DNA of 64,000 nucleotides from assembly GCA_900696495.1 (NCBI GenBank), contig CAADGI010000005.1, positions 124,001 through 188,000 of the forward strand, written 5' to 3'. This stretch comes from an uncultured Alphaproteobacteria bacterium. Lineage in GTDB: Bacteria > Pseudomonadota > Alphaproteobacteria > Micavibrionales > Micavibrionaceae. Below are positions 7,712 through 15,318 of the stretch, piece by piece. Both the position numbers and the translations under genes were made by a program. The notes under the pieces were generated by a model, which was not told where the DNA came from, did no database searches, and worked only from the letters and a program-made list of their open reading frames with translations. The number at the start of each line of letters is the position of its first letter. Within the stretch, counting starts at the first letter, position 1.

Positions 7712-8364
7712 AATTTTGCCCCCACGAGCATGTCGCGCTTGCGCCCATAGCCCTGAATTTTTTTGACATCGAACCCCGCGGTCGCCAAACCTCTTTTCAC
7801 AAATCCCGCCGCCGTGAAAGTCGCGAATGTCGCACCCTTCTTGCTCATCCTCGCCATATTTTGAAAAACAGTTTCGCTCCACATCTCCGGGTTGCTCGCG
7901 GGCCGAAACCCGTCCAGGAACCAGCAATCGATCGCCTCATTTAACTCCGGCATCGCCACGTTCACATCCTCAAAAATCAAAGTGAGCATACAATTTTCAC
8001 CCATCGCGATACGATGCGTCCCGGAAAGATTACCCGGATAGTTCTCCAGCAGCGCCGCGAACTCTCCCTCGAAATTCCCCCGCCACATCTCCAGCGCGCT
8101 TTCAATCTCCGCCCGGCTCAACGGAAATTTCTCGACCGAAATAAAATACAGTTTTCGCCCCGCATTCGTCTCATTCCATAACCGCCACGCGCATAAAAAA
8201 TTCAAACCCGTTCCGAATCCCGTCTCGAAAATCGTGAAATCGCGGCCTGCCCACGCCTCCGGCAACCCGTTTCCCCGGATAAACACGTGCTGCGTCTCCG
8301 CGAAGCCGTTTTCTGCGGAAAAATACACGTCATCGAACTCTTTGGACCTTGGCGCGCCCTTCAT
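7708..8364 (-). CDS. mnmD: MnmD: tRNA 5-methylaminomethyl-2-thiouridine methyltransferase
   Basis: A 218-residue class I SAM-dependent methyltransferase of the MnmD family (DUF752). It finishes mnm5s2U34 synthesis by methylating the nm5 intermediate. Visible features are SKEFDDVYFSAENGFAETQHVF near the N-terminus, the SAM motif FTIFETGFGTGLNFL and WFLDGFRPASNPEMW, the usual MnmD catalytic-region signature. ATG 8364 is preferred over ATG 8403, which lies inside a repeat element. It is stand-alone and followed with ATGA overlap by the oxidoreductase half. Confidence 0.88.
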   Translation of the reverse strand: MKGAPRSKEFDDVYFSAENGFAETQHVFIRGNGLPEAWAGRDFTIFETGFGTGLNFLCAWRLWNETNAGRKLYFISVEKFPLSRAEIESALEMWRGNFEGEFAALLENYPGNLSGTHRIAMGENCMLTLIFEDVNVAMPELNEAIDCWFLDGFRPASNPEMWSETVFQNMARMSKKGATFATFTAAGFVKRGLATAGFDVKKIQGYGRKRDMLVGAKL

Positions 8365-8386
8365 TTTGTTCCATATAATAAAGATG

Positions 8387-8480
8387 TTAACCACAGAGTT
8401 CACAGAGAAAAATAAGAGGACACGTAATTTTAATAAAAAACTCCGTGAACTCCTTTTAACTCCGTGCGCTCCGTGGTTAA
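8387..8480. repeat. imperfect inverted repeat of iterated CTCCGTG-type heptamers (family C)
   Basis: The left arm TTAACCACAGAGTTCACAGAG starts at 8387. The right arm (8441-8480) is an iteration of CTCCGTG and ends GGTTAA, the complement of the left end. The interior is AT-rich. It fills the divergent gap between mnmD and the M3 peptidase gene. The same architecture, with CACGAAG/CTTCGTG units, is found at 20929-21021, and a half copy at 28893-28920. Confidence 0.7.
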
Positions 8481-8506
8481 ACTTTTAAATATTAAGAAAG
8501 AAAAAA

Positions 8507-10549
8507 ATGTCCAATCCGCTGCTCCAGCTTTCCACGCTCCCCAACCATGCGCCGCCTTTCGATAAAATCGAGACGGGTCACTATATGCCCGCCATCGAGC
8601 AGGCCATAGCCCAGGCCCGCGCCGAAATCGAAACCATTAAAAACAACCCCGAAGCGCCGACCTTCGAAAACACTATTGCCGCGATGGAAAATTCCTCGGA
8701 ACTGCTCGGCGTCGCGACTTCCATCTTTTACAACCAGCTCGCCTGCGTCGGCGGCGATGAGCTGCAGGCCCTCGCCGACACAATCGGCCCCGTCGCCTCG
8801 AATTTCTCCACCGATATCATCCAGGACGAAAAACTTTTCGACCGCGTTAAAATCGTGCACGACCATATGCACGAACTCACCCTGACGCCCGAGCAGAAAA
8901 CCCTGCTTGACGACACCTACAAAAGCTTCGTGCGCGGCGGTGCATTATTAGGCCGCGAACAGAAGCAGCGCCTGCGCGAGATCAGCGAGCAGCTCTCCGT
9001 CCTCAGCCCGGTCTTCGGCAATAATTCCAAAAAATCCGCCGAACAGTTTGAACTTATCATCACCGACAAAAACGACCTCGCCGGCTTGCCGGACATGGCC
9101 GTCGAACAGGCCGCCCACGCCGCCGGGGAACGCGGCTACAAGGGCAAATGGCTGATCACGCTCGACATGCCGAGCTACATCCCCTTCATTCAGTACGCCG
9201 ATAACCGCGCCCTTCGCGAAAAAGCATGGCGCGCCTTCGCCTCCCGCGCCTGGGGCGGCGAATTCGACAACACCGGAAACATCCTCAAAATGGTGCGTCT
9301 CAAGCACGAACGCGCCAACCTTCTCGGCTACAAAACCCACGCCCATTACGTGCTCGAGGAACGCATGGCCGAAAAACCGGAAACCGTTCTCGCCTTCCTT
9401 GAAAAACTCAAAAAATCCTACCGCCCCGCCGCGCTCAAGGATCTCGAAAACCTCCAGGAATTCGCGAAGGAACAAGGCCTCAAGGACGACCTCAAACCCT
9501 GGGACGTCCCCTATTACGGCGAGAAAATGAAAGAGGCGCTTTTCAAATTCTCCTCCGAGGAACTCCGCCCCTACCTCCCGCTTGATAACGTGCTGAAAGG
9601 TTGTTTCGAACATTTCAGCAGGCTCTTCGGCCTGAAATTCATCAAGACCGACCGTTACCCGCTCTGGCACCCGGATGTGCAGGCCTTCGACGTCACGAAT
9701 GAAAAAGACGGCAGCTTCGTCGGCACGCTCTACGCCGATTTCTTCCCGCGCAAGGGTAAGAAGGACGGCGCCTGGAAAACCAGCTACCGCGACCAGGGCA
9801 TCTTCAACGGCCGCATCGAGCGCCCGCTCATCGCCATCGTCTGCAACTTCACGAAACCAACCGCCACCGCGCCCTCGCTCCTCAGCCATGACGAGGTCGT
9901 GACGCTCTTCCACGAAATGGGCCACGCCATCCACGCCCTGCTCTCGAACGTCACCTACCGCTCGCTTGCGGGCACCAGCGTGCTTTACGATTTCGTCGAA
10001 CTGCCCTCGCAGGTCCAGGAAAACTGGTGCTACGAAAAGGAAACGCTCGATCTCTTCGCCGCGCATTACCAAACGGGCGAAAAAATTCCAGCCGATCTCA
10101 TCGAAAAAGTCCGCAGCGCCATGAATTTCATGGTCGGCTGGACGGGCCTGCGCCAGCTCAACTTCGCCCTGCTCGACATGGCCTGGCACGCGCAGGACAC
10201 GAGCGAAATCACCGACGTCGCCGCGTTCGAGGATGCCGCCTGCGCTGAAACCACGTTGTTCCCGCGCCTGGCCGGCCCGTCTTCCACCTCCTTCACCCAT
10301 ATTTTCGGCGGCGGCTATTCGGCGGGCTATTACAGCTATAAATGGGCGGAAGTCCTCGATGCCGACACGTTCGAGCTTTTCAAGGAACGCGGCCTGTATG
10401 ACCGCAAAACCGCCGACGCCTACAAAAACGAAATCCTTTCGCGCGGCGGCAGCGAGCACCCGAAAATTCTTTATAAAAGATTCCGTGGGCGCGACGCCGA
10501 TCCCGACGCGCTCCTGCGCCGCGAAGGCTTGCTCTCAAAAGCCGCTTAA
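8507..10549 (+). CDS. M3 family zinc oligopeptidase (oligopeptidase A / Dcp type)
   Basis: A 680-residue cytoplasmic metallopeptidase, full length for the M3A family. The catalytic zinc motif is HEMGH within VVTLFHEMGHAIHALL (about residue 470), with the further Glu ligand in the ELPSQVQENW helix. The C-terminal FGGGYSAGYYSYKWAEVLDAD signature is also typical. It degrades short peptides, including cleaved signal peptides in PrlC-type members, or removes C-terminal dipeptides in Dcp-type members. The sequence alone does not decide between these. No signal peptide is visible. A plain RBS region, AAGAAAG, precedes the ATG. Confidence 0.92.
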   Translation: MSNPLLQLSTLPNHAPPFDKIETGHYMPAIEQAIAQARAEIETIKNNPEAPTFENTIAAMENSSELLGVATSIFYNQLACVGGDELQALADTIGPVASNFSTDIIQDEKLFDRVKIVHDHMHELTLTPEQKTLLDDTYKSFVRGGALLGREQKQRLREISEQLSVLSPVFGNNSKKSAEQFELIITDKNDLAGLPDMAVEQAAHAAGERGYKGKWLITLDMPSYIPFIQYADNRALREKAWRAFASRAWGGEFDNTGNILKMVRLKHERANLLGYKTHAHYVLEERMAEKPETVLAFLEKLKKSYRPAALKDLENLQEFAKEQGLKDDLKPWDVPYYGEKMKEALFKFSSEELRPYLPLDNVLKGCFEHFSRLFGLKFIKTDRYPLWHPDVQAFDVTNEKDGSFVGTLYADFFPRKGKKDGAWKTSYRDQGIFNGRIERPLIAIVCNFTKPTATAPSLLSHDEVVTLFHEMGHAIHALLSNVTYRSLAGTSVLYDFVELPSQVQENWCYEKETLDLFAAHYQTGEKIPADLIEKVRSAMNFMVGWTGLRQLNFALLDMAWHAQDTSEITDVAAFEDAACAETTLFPRLAGPSSTSFTHIFGGGYSAGYYSYKWAEVLDADTFELFKERGLYDRKTADAYKNEILSRGGSEHPKILYKRFRGRDADPDALLRREGLLSKAA

Positions 10550-11502
10550 CGATTGACGGTGATCACCGGCTCGCGCACGTTTAAAATCGTCGCCAGCACA
10601 TCCTTGAGCAATTGATAGGTCTGCTCCGCCCCCGCAAGATCGGGATTGAACTCCACCACCTCGATCATGTCCGGCACGCGCAAATTCGTCAGGTGATCCA
10701 GCGCTGCCAGGACATCCTTCGCGCGCAGCCCCCCCTGCTCGGGCGAACCCACCGCCGGCGCTTCCGCCGGGTCGAACGCATCCAGGTCGATCGACAGCAC
10801 CAGGTAATCGATATTTTTCGAAATCGCCTTGAGCGCCTTGGCGAACACCTTCTTCATGTCCGCGCCGGAAATTTCCGCCATGTTGAAAGCATGAATGCCA
10901 AGGTCTGAAATCCGCCGGTTCTCGGCCGCTTCCGTGCTGCGCAGGCCGACATAAACGATATGCTCCGGCCTCAGCACCGGCGAAGCCCCGCCGATCGTCG
11001 CAAACTCCTTGTCGCCCAGCCCCAGCAGCGCCGCCACCGGCATGCCGTGATACGTCTTCGAAGGCGTCGTGTCCGGCGTGTGGATGTCGCTGTGCGCGTC
11101 GATCCATATCACCCCGATCCGCCCGAACGCGTCGTTCGCCCGCGCGAAACCCGCAATGCTGCCCGCCGCCATCGAATGATCGCCGCCGATCGTCACCGGC
11201 AACGCGCCCGCCTTCACCGCCCGCTCGACCCCGTCCGCGATCTCGCGGCAATGTTTCAGCACGGCTGCGCGCCGCTCGTCGCTGCCCAGCGGCGGCAGGT
11301 TCTTGTAAAACTCCTGCTCCCGGAGATAAAGCGCCTCAGGATCCGACTGCCATGCCGCCGGCCGCCGCTTGCTCAGCTCGTTATGCAGCCCGCGCTTCTT
11401 GATTTCGGCGGGCCCGCGCTCGCTCCCGGCTTTCTTGGCCCCCGCCCCGCACACGAACGGGATCAGGCTGATTTGTTTTTTATGATTGGCGGTCTTCGGC
11501 AT
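10546..11502 (-). CDS. rocF: arginase family hydrolase (probable arginase)
   Basis: A 318-residue ureohydrolase. The three manganese motifs are present: GGDHSM (about residue 106), DAHSDIHTP (about 137) and SIDLDAFDP (about 246). The YHGMPVAALLG loop following DIHTP is more like arginase than agmatinase, so arginine to ornithine plus urea is the likely reaction. Its end overlaps the stop of the convergent M3 peptidase gene by 4 bp. No other arginine catabolic gene is in the window. Confidence 0.85.
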   Translation of the reverse strand: MPKTANHKKQISLIPFVCGAGAKKAGSERGPAEIKKRGLHNELSKRRPAAWQSDPEALYLREQEFYKNLPPLGSDERRAAVLKHCREIADGVERAVKAGALPVTIGGDHSMAAGSIAGFARANDAFGRIGVIWIDAHSDIHTPDTTPSKTYHGMPVAALLGLGDKEFATIGGASPVLRPEHIVYVGLRSTEAAENRRISDLGIHAFNMAEISGADMKKVFAKALKAISKNIDYLVLSIDLDAFDPAEAPAVGSPEQGGLRAKDVLAALDHLTNLRVPDMIEVVEFNPDLAGAEQTYQLLKDVLATILNVREPVITVNR

Positions 11503-11602
11503 ATGAATCTGGATTTATTTATGAAAATATCCTGCCTTCAGAATAAGACAGACCCGGTAAATTTGAAGTTTATTGGCTGAAAATGGAAGGATTTTCGGTA
11601 TT

Positions 11603-11878
11603 TTACGCGCAGGCGCTGCAGCCCGGGCCGGCCATGCGGCTTTCCAGCATGGCGATCGCCTTCTTGGTCATCGGCGCGCTGTAACCCGCCAGGGACAGGC
11701 TCTTGGCGCGCTGGGCGAGCGTCGAAGCGCCGATTTTAAAGGAAATCCCGTTTTTCGCGGAAGCTTCGGAGAGGGTGAACACGGCCATGAAACCAAGCGG
11801 ATCGGCATCGCAGGACTCTATCGTCACCTCGCGGATGTCGGACTCCCAGTTCTCGCGTGAATAAAATGAGTAGTTCAT
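11603..11878 (-). CDS. hypothetical protein, 91 residues
   Basis: A small soluble protein without a recognised domain. It starts at ATG 11878 with AGGGA about 6 nt upstream; the frame is open to 11914. The first half is rich in aromatic and acidic residues. The second half is helical and ends in a Cys-containing tail (GPGCSACA), which could bind metal or form a disulfide. It stands alone between arginase and the CheD-like gene. I do not recognise it. Confidence 0.6.
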   Translation of the reverse strand: MNYSFYSRENWESDIREVTIESCDADPLGFMAVFTLSEASAKNGISFKIGASTLAQRAKSLSLAGYSAPMTKKAIAMLESRMAGPGCSACA

Positions 11879-11978
11879 GCTAATCCCTGACACGTGCGCA
11901 CGATTTGTAAGCACTTATTTTTCAAAGTAACTTACAAGATTGGGTCGCGGCAAGAAAAAATCAACCGTACCGGGAATT

Positions 11979-12602
11979 TTATTTTGAAATTTTTGATTCC
12001 AGCGCGCACATCGAGTCAAAATCCGGCTTGCGGCGCAGCACAATGCGAACGGCGCGTCCGGTCGACGGAAAAAAATGCACGCGGCGCACATAAGGCCCGC
12101 CAAGATCTTCGTTCAGAACGCCCAATCCCTTGCGCGTGATATATTCTCTCACAAAAATGTAATTTTTTGTGCCGACATCCTGCTTTTCCTGTCCCGGCAT
12201 CACACCCCCGCCGATCAGCCGCATCTGGATCCGGTGCTTGCCCGCGCCGCGCTTCTTCATCTCGGCGATGCATTGCTCGACAGGCTTTATACCCTGCACG
12301 CGCCATTTTTCGTCGGCCTGCTCGAAATGCGGAAATGTCTCCAGCAATGCAGGCGGCACCAGCACATAACCCATCGCCCCGATCTTCAGCTCCGTGTCAT
12401 GCATGGTCACCAGCACCCCGCTGCCCACACGCGCGACATACATGACCTCGTCATCATGACCGCACAGCGTCTGCCCCGGCGCCAGCGAAAGCGGTTTGGC
12501 ATCGAACTGCGCGTTGAAATAGGCGTCATGATCGCCTTCCCTGCGGCGTTCCTGCCGGGGCGGTTTGGAGTCAGGGGTGCTGTTCTCTTCGTTCGGGCTC
12601 AT
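11979..12602 (-). CDS. CheD-like protein lacking the catalytic Cys and His
   Basis: A 207-residue protein. Residues about 35-195 follow the CheD fold closely, including RLIGGGVMPG, then IGxxNV-like VGTKNYIFVREYI, then EDLGGPYVRRVHFFPSTGR. CheD deamidates chemoreceptor glutamines using a Cys in GSCV and a His in MxHxxLP. Here the equivalents read VGSGV and GAMGYVLVP, so Cys is Gly and His is Tyr, and deamidase activity is not expected. The frame is open to a TTG at 12641; ATG 12602 is used. No chemotaxis genes are nearby. It may be a binding-only relative. Family by eye: good; function: unknown. Confidence 0.7.
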   Translation of the reverse strand: MSPNEENSTPDSKPPRQERRREGDHDAYFNAQFDAKPLSLAPGQTLCGHDDEVMYVARVGSGVLVTMHDTELKIGAMGYVLVPPALLETFPHFEQADEKWRVQGIKPVEQCIAEMKKRGAGKHRIQMRLIGGGVMPGQEKQDVGTKNYIFVREYITRKGLGVLNEDLGGPYVRRVHFFPSTGRAVRIVLRRKPDFDSMCALESKISK

Positions 12603-12693
12603 GTCTCGTGAAAACGCAAGGCGCGGGAAAACGCTCCCCAATACCCTACCTCATGCCGGCCGGTTTCCAAAGGTAAAACAACCCCGGGTCGCC

Positions 12694-13635
12694 TTATGAA
12701 ACCTTCGCCAGCATGATCTGCTCGGGCGTGCGGCTGTGATCGGGGTAGATCGCCTGGATCGCCACGCGCTTTTTCTGGCTCAGGAACGGCCACATCAGCT
12801 GGTGCCTGAACAGCGGCGGCATATATTCCGGGATGCCGATGAATTTCGGCGGCCGCTTGCTTTCGCTGTTGTAATACGTGCCGAACAGCAAATCCCAGAG
12901 CACGACATTCTCGCCGTAATTCATGTCGCCCTCGTCCAAATTCATCGAATGGTGCCAGCGATGCACGCCCGGCGTCGCGAAAATATAATCCAGCCACCCG
13001 AAGCGCATCTCGACATTGCAGTGAGTCAGAACGCCGACATAGGCCGTCACGATGCTCGTCCACTGCACCACTTCCAGCGGCGCGCCGAGCGAGAGCAAAA
13101 CGCCCATGCCGAGCAATATCTTCCAGACGGAATCCATGAAATGAAACCGCCCGGTATTGATCACCCACAAGCGCCGCACGCTGTGATGAATGGCGTGCAG
13201 CCGCCAGAACAGCGGCCATTCATGCGAAATCCTGTGCGCCCAGTAAAGGCCAAATTCCGCCGCCACGACGCCGAGGCTCGCCTGCGCCCACATCGGCCAC
13301 GCGCGCGGCCAGATGCTGTAGCCCTGCTCCGCTACCGGCTTGATCAGTTCCGCAAGGCCCAGCGCCGCGCTGAAAATCATGATGCCCTGCACGGTGCCCT
13401 TGCTGGTGAGCGTATGCGCGATATTCGCGAAAGTCTGCCCGTCGCCCTCCAGCCATTCTTTTTCATGTGGCATCCAGCGTTCGAGAAAAATCAGCGTCGA
13501 TATCAGGAAAATATAAGCGATGTTGAAATAAATGATCGGGTGGCCCACGGAAAATCCATACGCCGAAATCGCGAGGCAGATAATCATCAGCCACGGCCAC
13601 GAAACCCATGAAATAATGTATTTAAACTTTTCCAT
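12694..13635 (-). CDS. fatty acid hydroxylase / sterol desaturase family membrane protein
   Basis: A 313-residue integral membrane di-iron protein. The three histidine clusters of the superfamily are visible: HRISH, HAIHH and HRWHH, with an extra His in VGVLTHCN. Four or so membrane helices lie in the first 150 residues and between clusters. Such enzymes hydroxylate or desaturate lipids or sterols using O2; the substrate cannot be told. It is 2 bp downstream of the secreted hypothetical gene at 13638-14219, so the two are probably co-transcribed. Confidence 0.88.
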   Translation of the reverse strand: MEKFKYIISWVSWPWLMIICLAISAYGFSVGHPIIYFNIAYIFLISTLIFLERWMPHEKEWLEGDGQTFANIAHTLTSKGTVQGIMIFSAALGLAELIKPVAEQGYSIWPRAWPMWAQASLGVVAAEFGLYWAHRISHEWPLFWRLHAIHHSVRRLWVINTGRFHFMDSVWKILLGMGVLLSLGAPLEVVQWTSIVTAYVGVLTHCNVEMRFGWLDYIFATPGVHRWHHSMNLDEGDMNYGENVVLWDLLFGTYYNSESKRPPKFIGIPEYMPPLFRHQLMWPFLSQKKRVAIQAIYPDHSRTPEQIMLAKVS

Positions 13636-13637
13636 GA

Positions 13638-14219
13638 TTAATCTGCCTCAACAAATCCGTCGAGCGTTTTATAAACGCCTACGCACTTACGCTTGAAACC
13701 TGCGCCAGATAAAGCGTCGATTTCCACCGCATATCTTTCGAATGAAGGAACAATACCTTCATCAACCGCAATTTTTGCGCAGCTCCCTTTTGATTGATGC
13801 AAACATTTCATAAATTTATCACCCCTGCCGTTTTCATAGCCAAGCTGATAGATTTCAAAAACATAATCGAAAGCTGTTTTGAAATACTCCCTTAAAAATT
13901 CATATTCTTCAGTTTTGGGAAATTCATAGTCACCTGCATGCACCGCCATAATGAGTATATTTCTCAATTTTGAAGCGTAATCACATCCGCCGGGCGCACA
14001 CAAATCAGGATGATGCATAATACCAAACATATATATGGTTAAATAAGCCCGCGCTTCTAAATCACCCTCTTTTGCCAGCGGCCATAAAACATCCCATTTC
14101 TCGCTGCATTTTGTAGTTTGGCCCAGTTTTTCAAGTACAGGGCTTTGTTCTGCGGCAATAGCAGAACTTGAAAATAAAACGCCCAGAAAAAGAAGGGTTT
14201 TTATATATTTTCTAAACAT
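13638..14219 (-). CDS. secreted hypothetical protein, Sel1-like in part
   Basis: A 193-residue protein with a clear signal peptide (MFRKYIKTLLFLGVLFSSS, cleavage near AIAAE). The mature part has six to seven cysteines and a stretch resembling one Sel1/TPR-like helical repeat (LWPLAKEGDLEARAYLTIYMFG). Base composition is clearly more AT-rich than the neighbours. It precedes the fatty acid hydroxylase-like gene by 2 bp. I do not recognise a family; periplasmic location is inferred. Confidence 0.65.
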   Translation of the reverse strand: MFRKYIKTLLFLGVLFSSSAIAAEQSPVLEKLGQTTKCSEKWDVLWPLAKEGDLEARAYLTIYMFGIMHHPDLCAPGGCDYASKLRNILIMAVHAGDYEFPKTEEYEFLREYFKTAFDYVFEIYQLGYENGRGDKFMKCLHQSKGSCAKIAVDEGIVPSFERYAVEIDALSGAGFKRKCVGVYKTLDGFVEAD

Positions 14220-14234
14220 AAAGCCAATTTTGCC

Positions 14235-15212
14235 TCAACTGGCGGCCCGCTTCAACCGGTCGTTTATCGCCACGCCCAGCCCCACATCCGGCACCGGCAT
14301 AACCGCGATACCCTTATGCTCGGTCCTGTCCAGCTCGCGCAGCATCGCGAACAAATTCGCCGCCGCCTGGTGCAGATCGCCCTCTTCGCTCAAATTTCTG
14401 CGCATAGACTCCGGCAGGCTCATCGCCGCCCCGCCGCCCTTAATACCCATAAATTTCAGCGACGAAAACCCGAGCAGCGCCTCACCCGGATTCAAATCAA
14501 TCGCATTTAATCGCAATGGAATTTTCGGCGCATAATGTTTCAGCAGCAACCCCGGCGATTTCGGGCTCAAAGCATCACCGCTCTCGTAAGAAACTCTTTC
14601 CCCCAGCACCTGCTCGATATCTTCCGCCATCACCGCGCCGGGCCGCAAAATAAAGACCTTGTCTTCCGATAAATCGACCACAGTGGATTCCAGCCCGACA
14701 GAAGAAGACCCCGCCGCCAAAATCATGTTGACCTTGTCGCCTAAACTTTCCGACACATGCGCCGGGCTCGTCGGCGAAACCGTGCCCGACAAATTCGCGC
14801 TCGGCGCCACCAGCGGAAACCCGCAAGCCTTGATCAATTTCCTCGCCACCGGATGATTGGGAACCCGCACCGCAATCGTCTCCAGCCCCGCGCTCGCCAG
14901 TTCCGAAACCGGACAACCCTTCGCACGCGGCAGCACCATCGTCAGCGGCCCCGGCCAGAATGCCTGCGCCAAAGCCCTCGCCTTCTCATTCATCACCGCG
15001 CAGCTTTCAACATCCGCCCCGTCTGCGAAATGCGCGATCAGCGGGTTGAACTGCGGTCTGCCCTTCACCTCAAAAATCTTCGCGACCGCCCTGCCGTCAA
15101 ACGCATTCCCCGCCAGCCCGTAAACCGTCTCGGTCGGCATCGCCACCACGCCGCCGGATTTCAAAATCTCCGCCGCCTTGGCAATATTCTCATCTGTCGC
15201 TGATACAAGCAT
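14235..15212 (-). CDS. tsaC: L-threonylcarbamoyladenylate synthase (TsaC/Sua5 type)
   Basis: A 325-residue protein with an N-terminal YrdC domain (PTETVYGLAG, KGRPQFNPLIAHF, SANLSGTVSPTSPAHV) and a C-terminal Sua5 domain (about 215-325). It makes threonylcarbamoyl-AMP from Thr, bicarbonate and ATP for t6A37 of ANN-decoding tRNAs. The two-domain length is that of Sua5 rather than the short TsaC. ATG 15212 is chosen; a TTG at 15230 would add six residues. It is downstream of anmK, separated by palindromic repeats. Confidence 0.92.
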   Translation of the reverse strand: MLVSATDENIAKAAEILKSGGVVAMPTETVYGLAGNAFDGRAVAKIFEVKGRPQFNPLIAHFADGADVESCAVMNEKARALAQAFWPGPLTMVLPRAKGCPVSELASAGLETIAVRVPNHPVARKLIKACGFPLVAPSANLSGTVSPTSPAHVSESLGDKVNMILAAGSSSVGLESTVVDLSEDKVFILRPGAVMAEDIEQVLGERVSYESGDALSPKSPGLLLKHYAPKIPLRLNAIDLNPGEALLGFSSLKFMGIKGGGAAMSLPESMRRNLSEEGDLHQAAANLFAMLRELDRTEHKGIAVMPVPDVGLGVAINDRLKRAAS

Positions 15213-15247
15213 GGCCGTAAATAAGCACAAAACCTAAAAAAACGAAA

Positions 15248-15308
15248 CCCCGGCGAAAGCCGGGGCCCATAATATATAATCCCATGGATCCCGGTTTTCA
15301 CCGGGATT
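15248..15308. repeat. palindromic elements (family A), one with terminator shape
   Basis: CCCCGGC-GAAA-GCCGGGG (15248-15265) is a perfect 7-bp stem with a GAAA loop. On the minus strand it is followed by TTTCGTTTTTTT, so it can terminate anmK transcription. A second palindrome, around GATCCCGG...CCGGGATT, occupies about 15287-15309. The elements lie between anmK and tsaC and belong to the same family as the element inside anmK at 15913-15937. Confidence 0.65.
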
Positions 15309-15318
15309 ACGGATTAAG

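Noticed and set aside
7712-7927. N-terminal extension of the MnmC oxidoreductase
   Set aside because: It overlaps mnmD in another frame, has no family similarity, and ATG 7711 directly precedes the Rossmann motif.
8948-10459. 503-codon open frame on the minus strand opposite the M3 peptidase
   Set aside because: It is the antisense shadow of a GC-rich gene; composition (Gly/Ala/Val/Phe/Glu-rich) is typical of antisense frames and no domain is visible.
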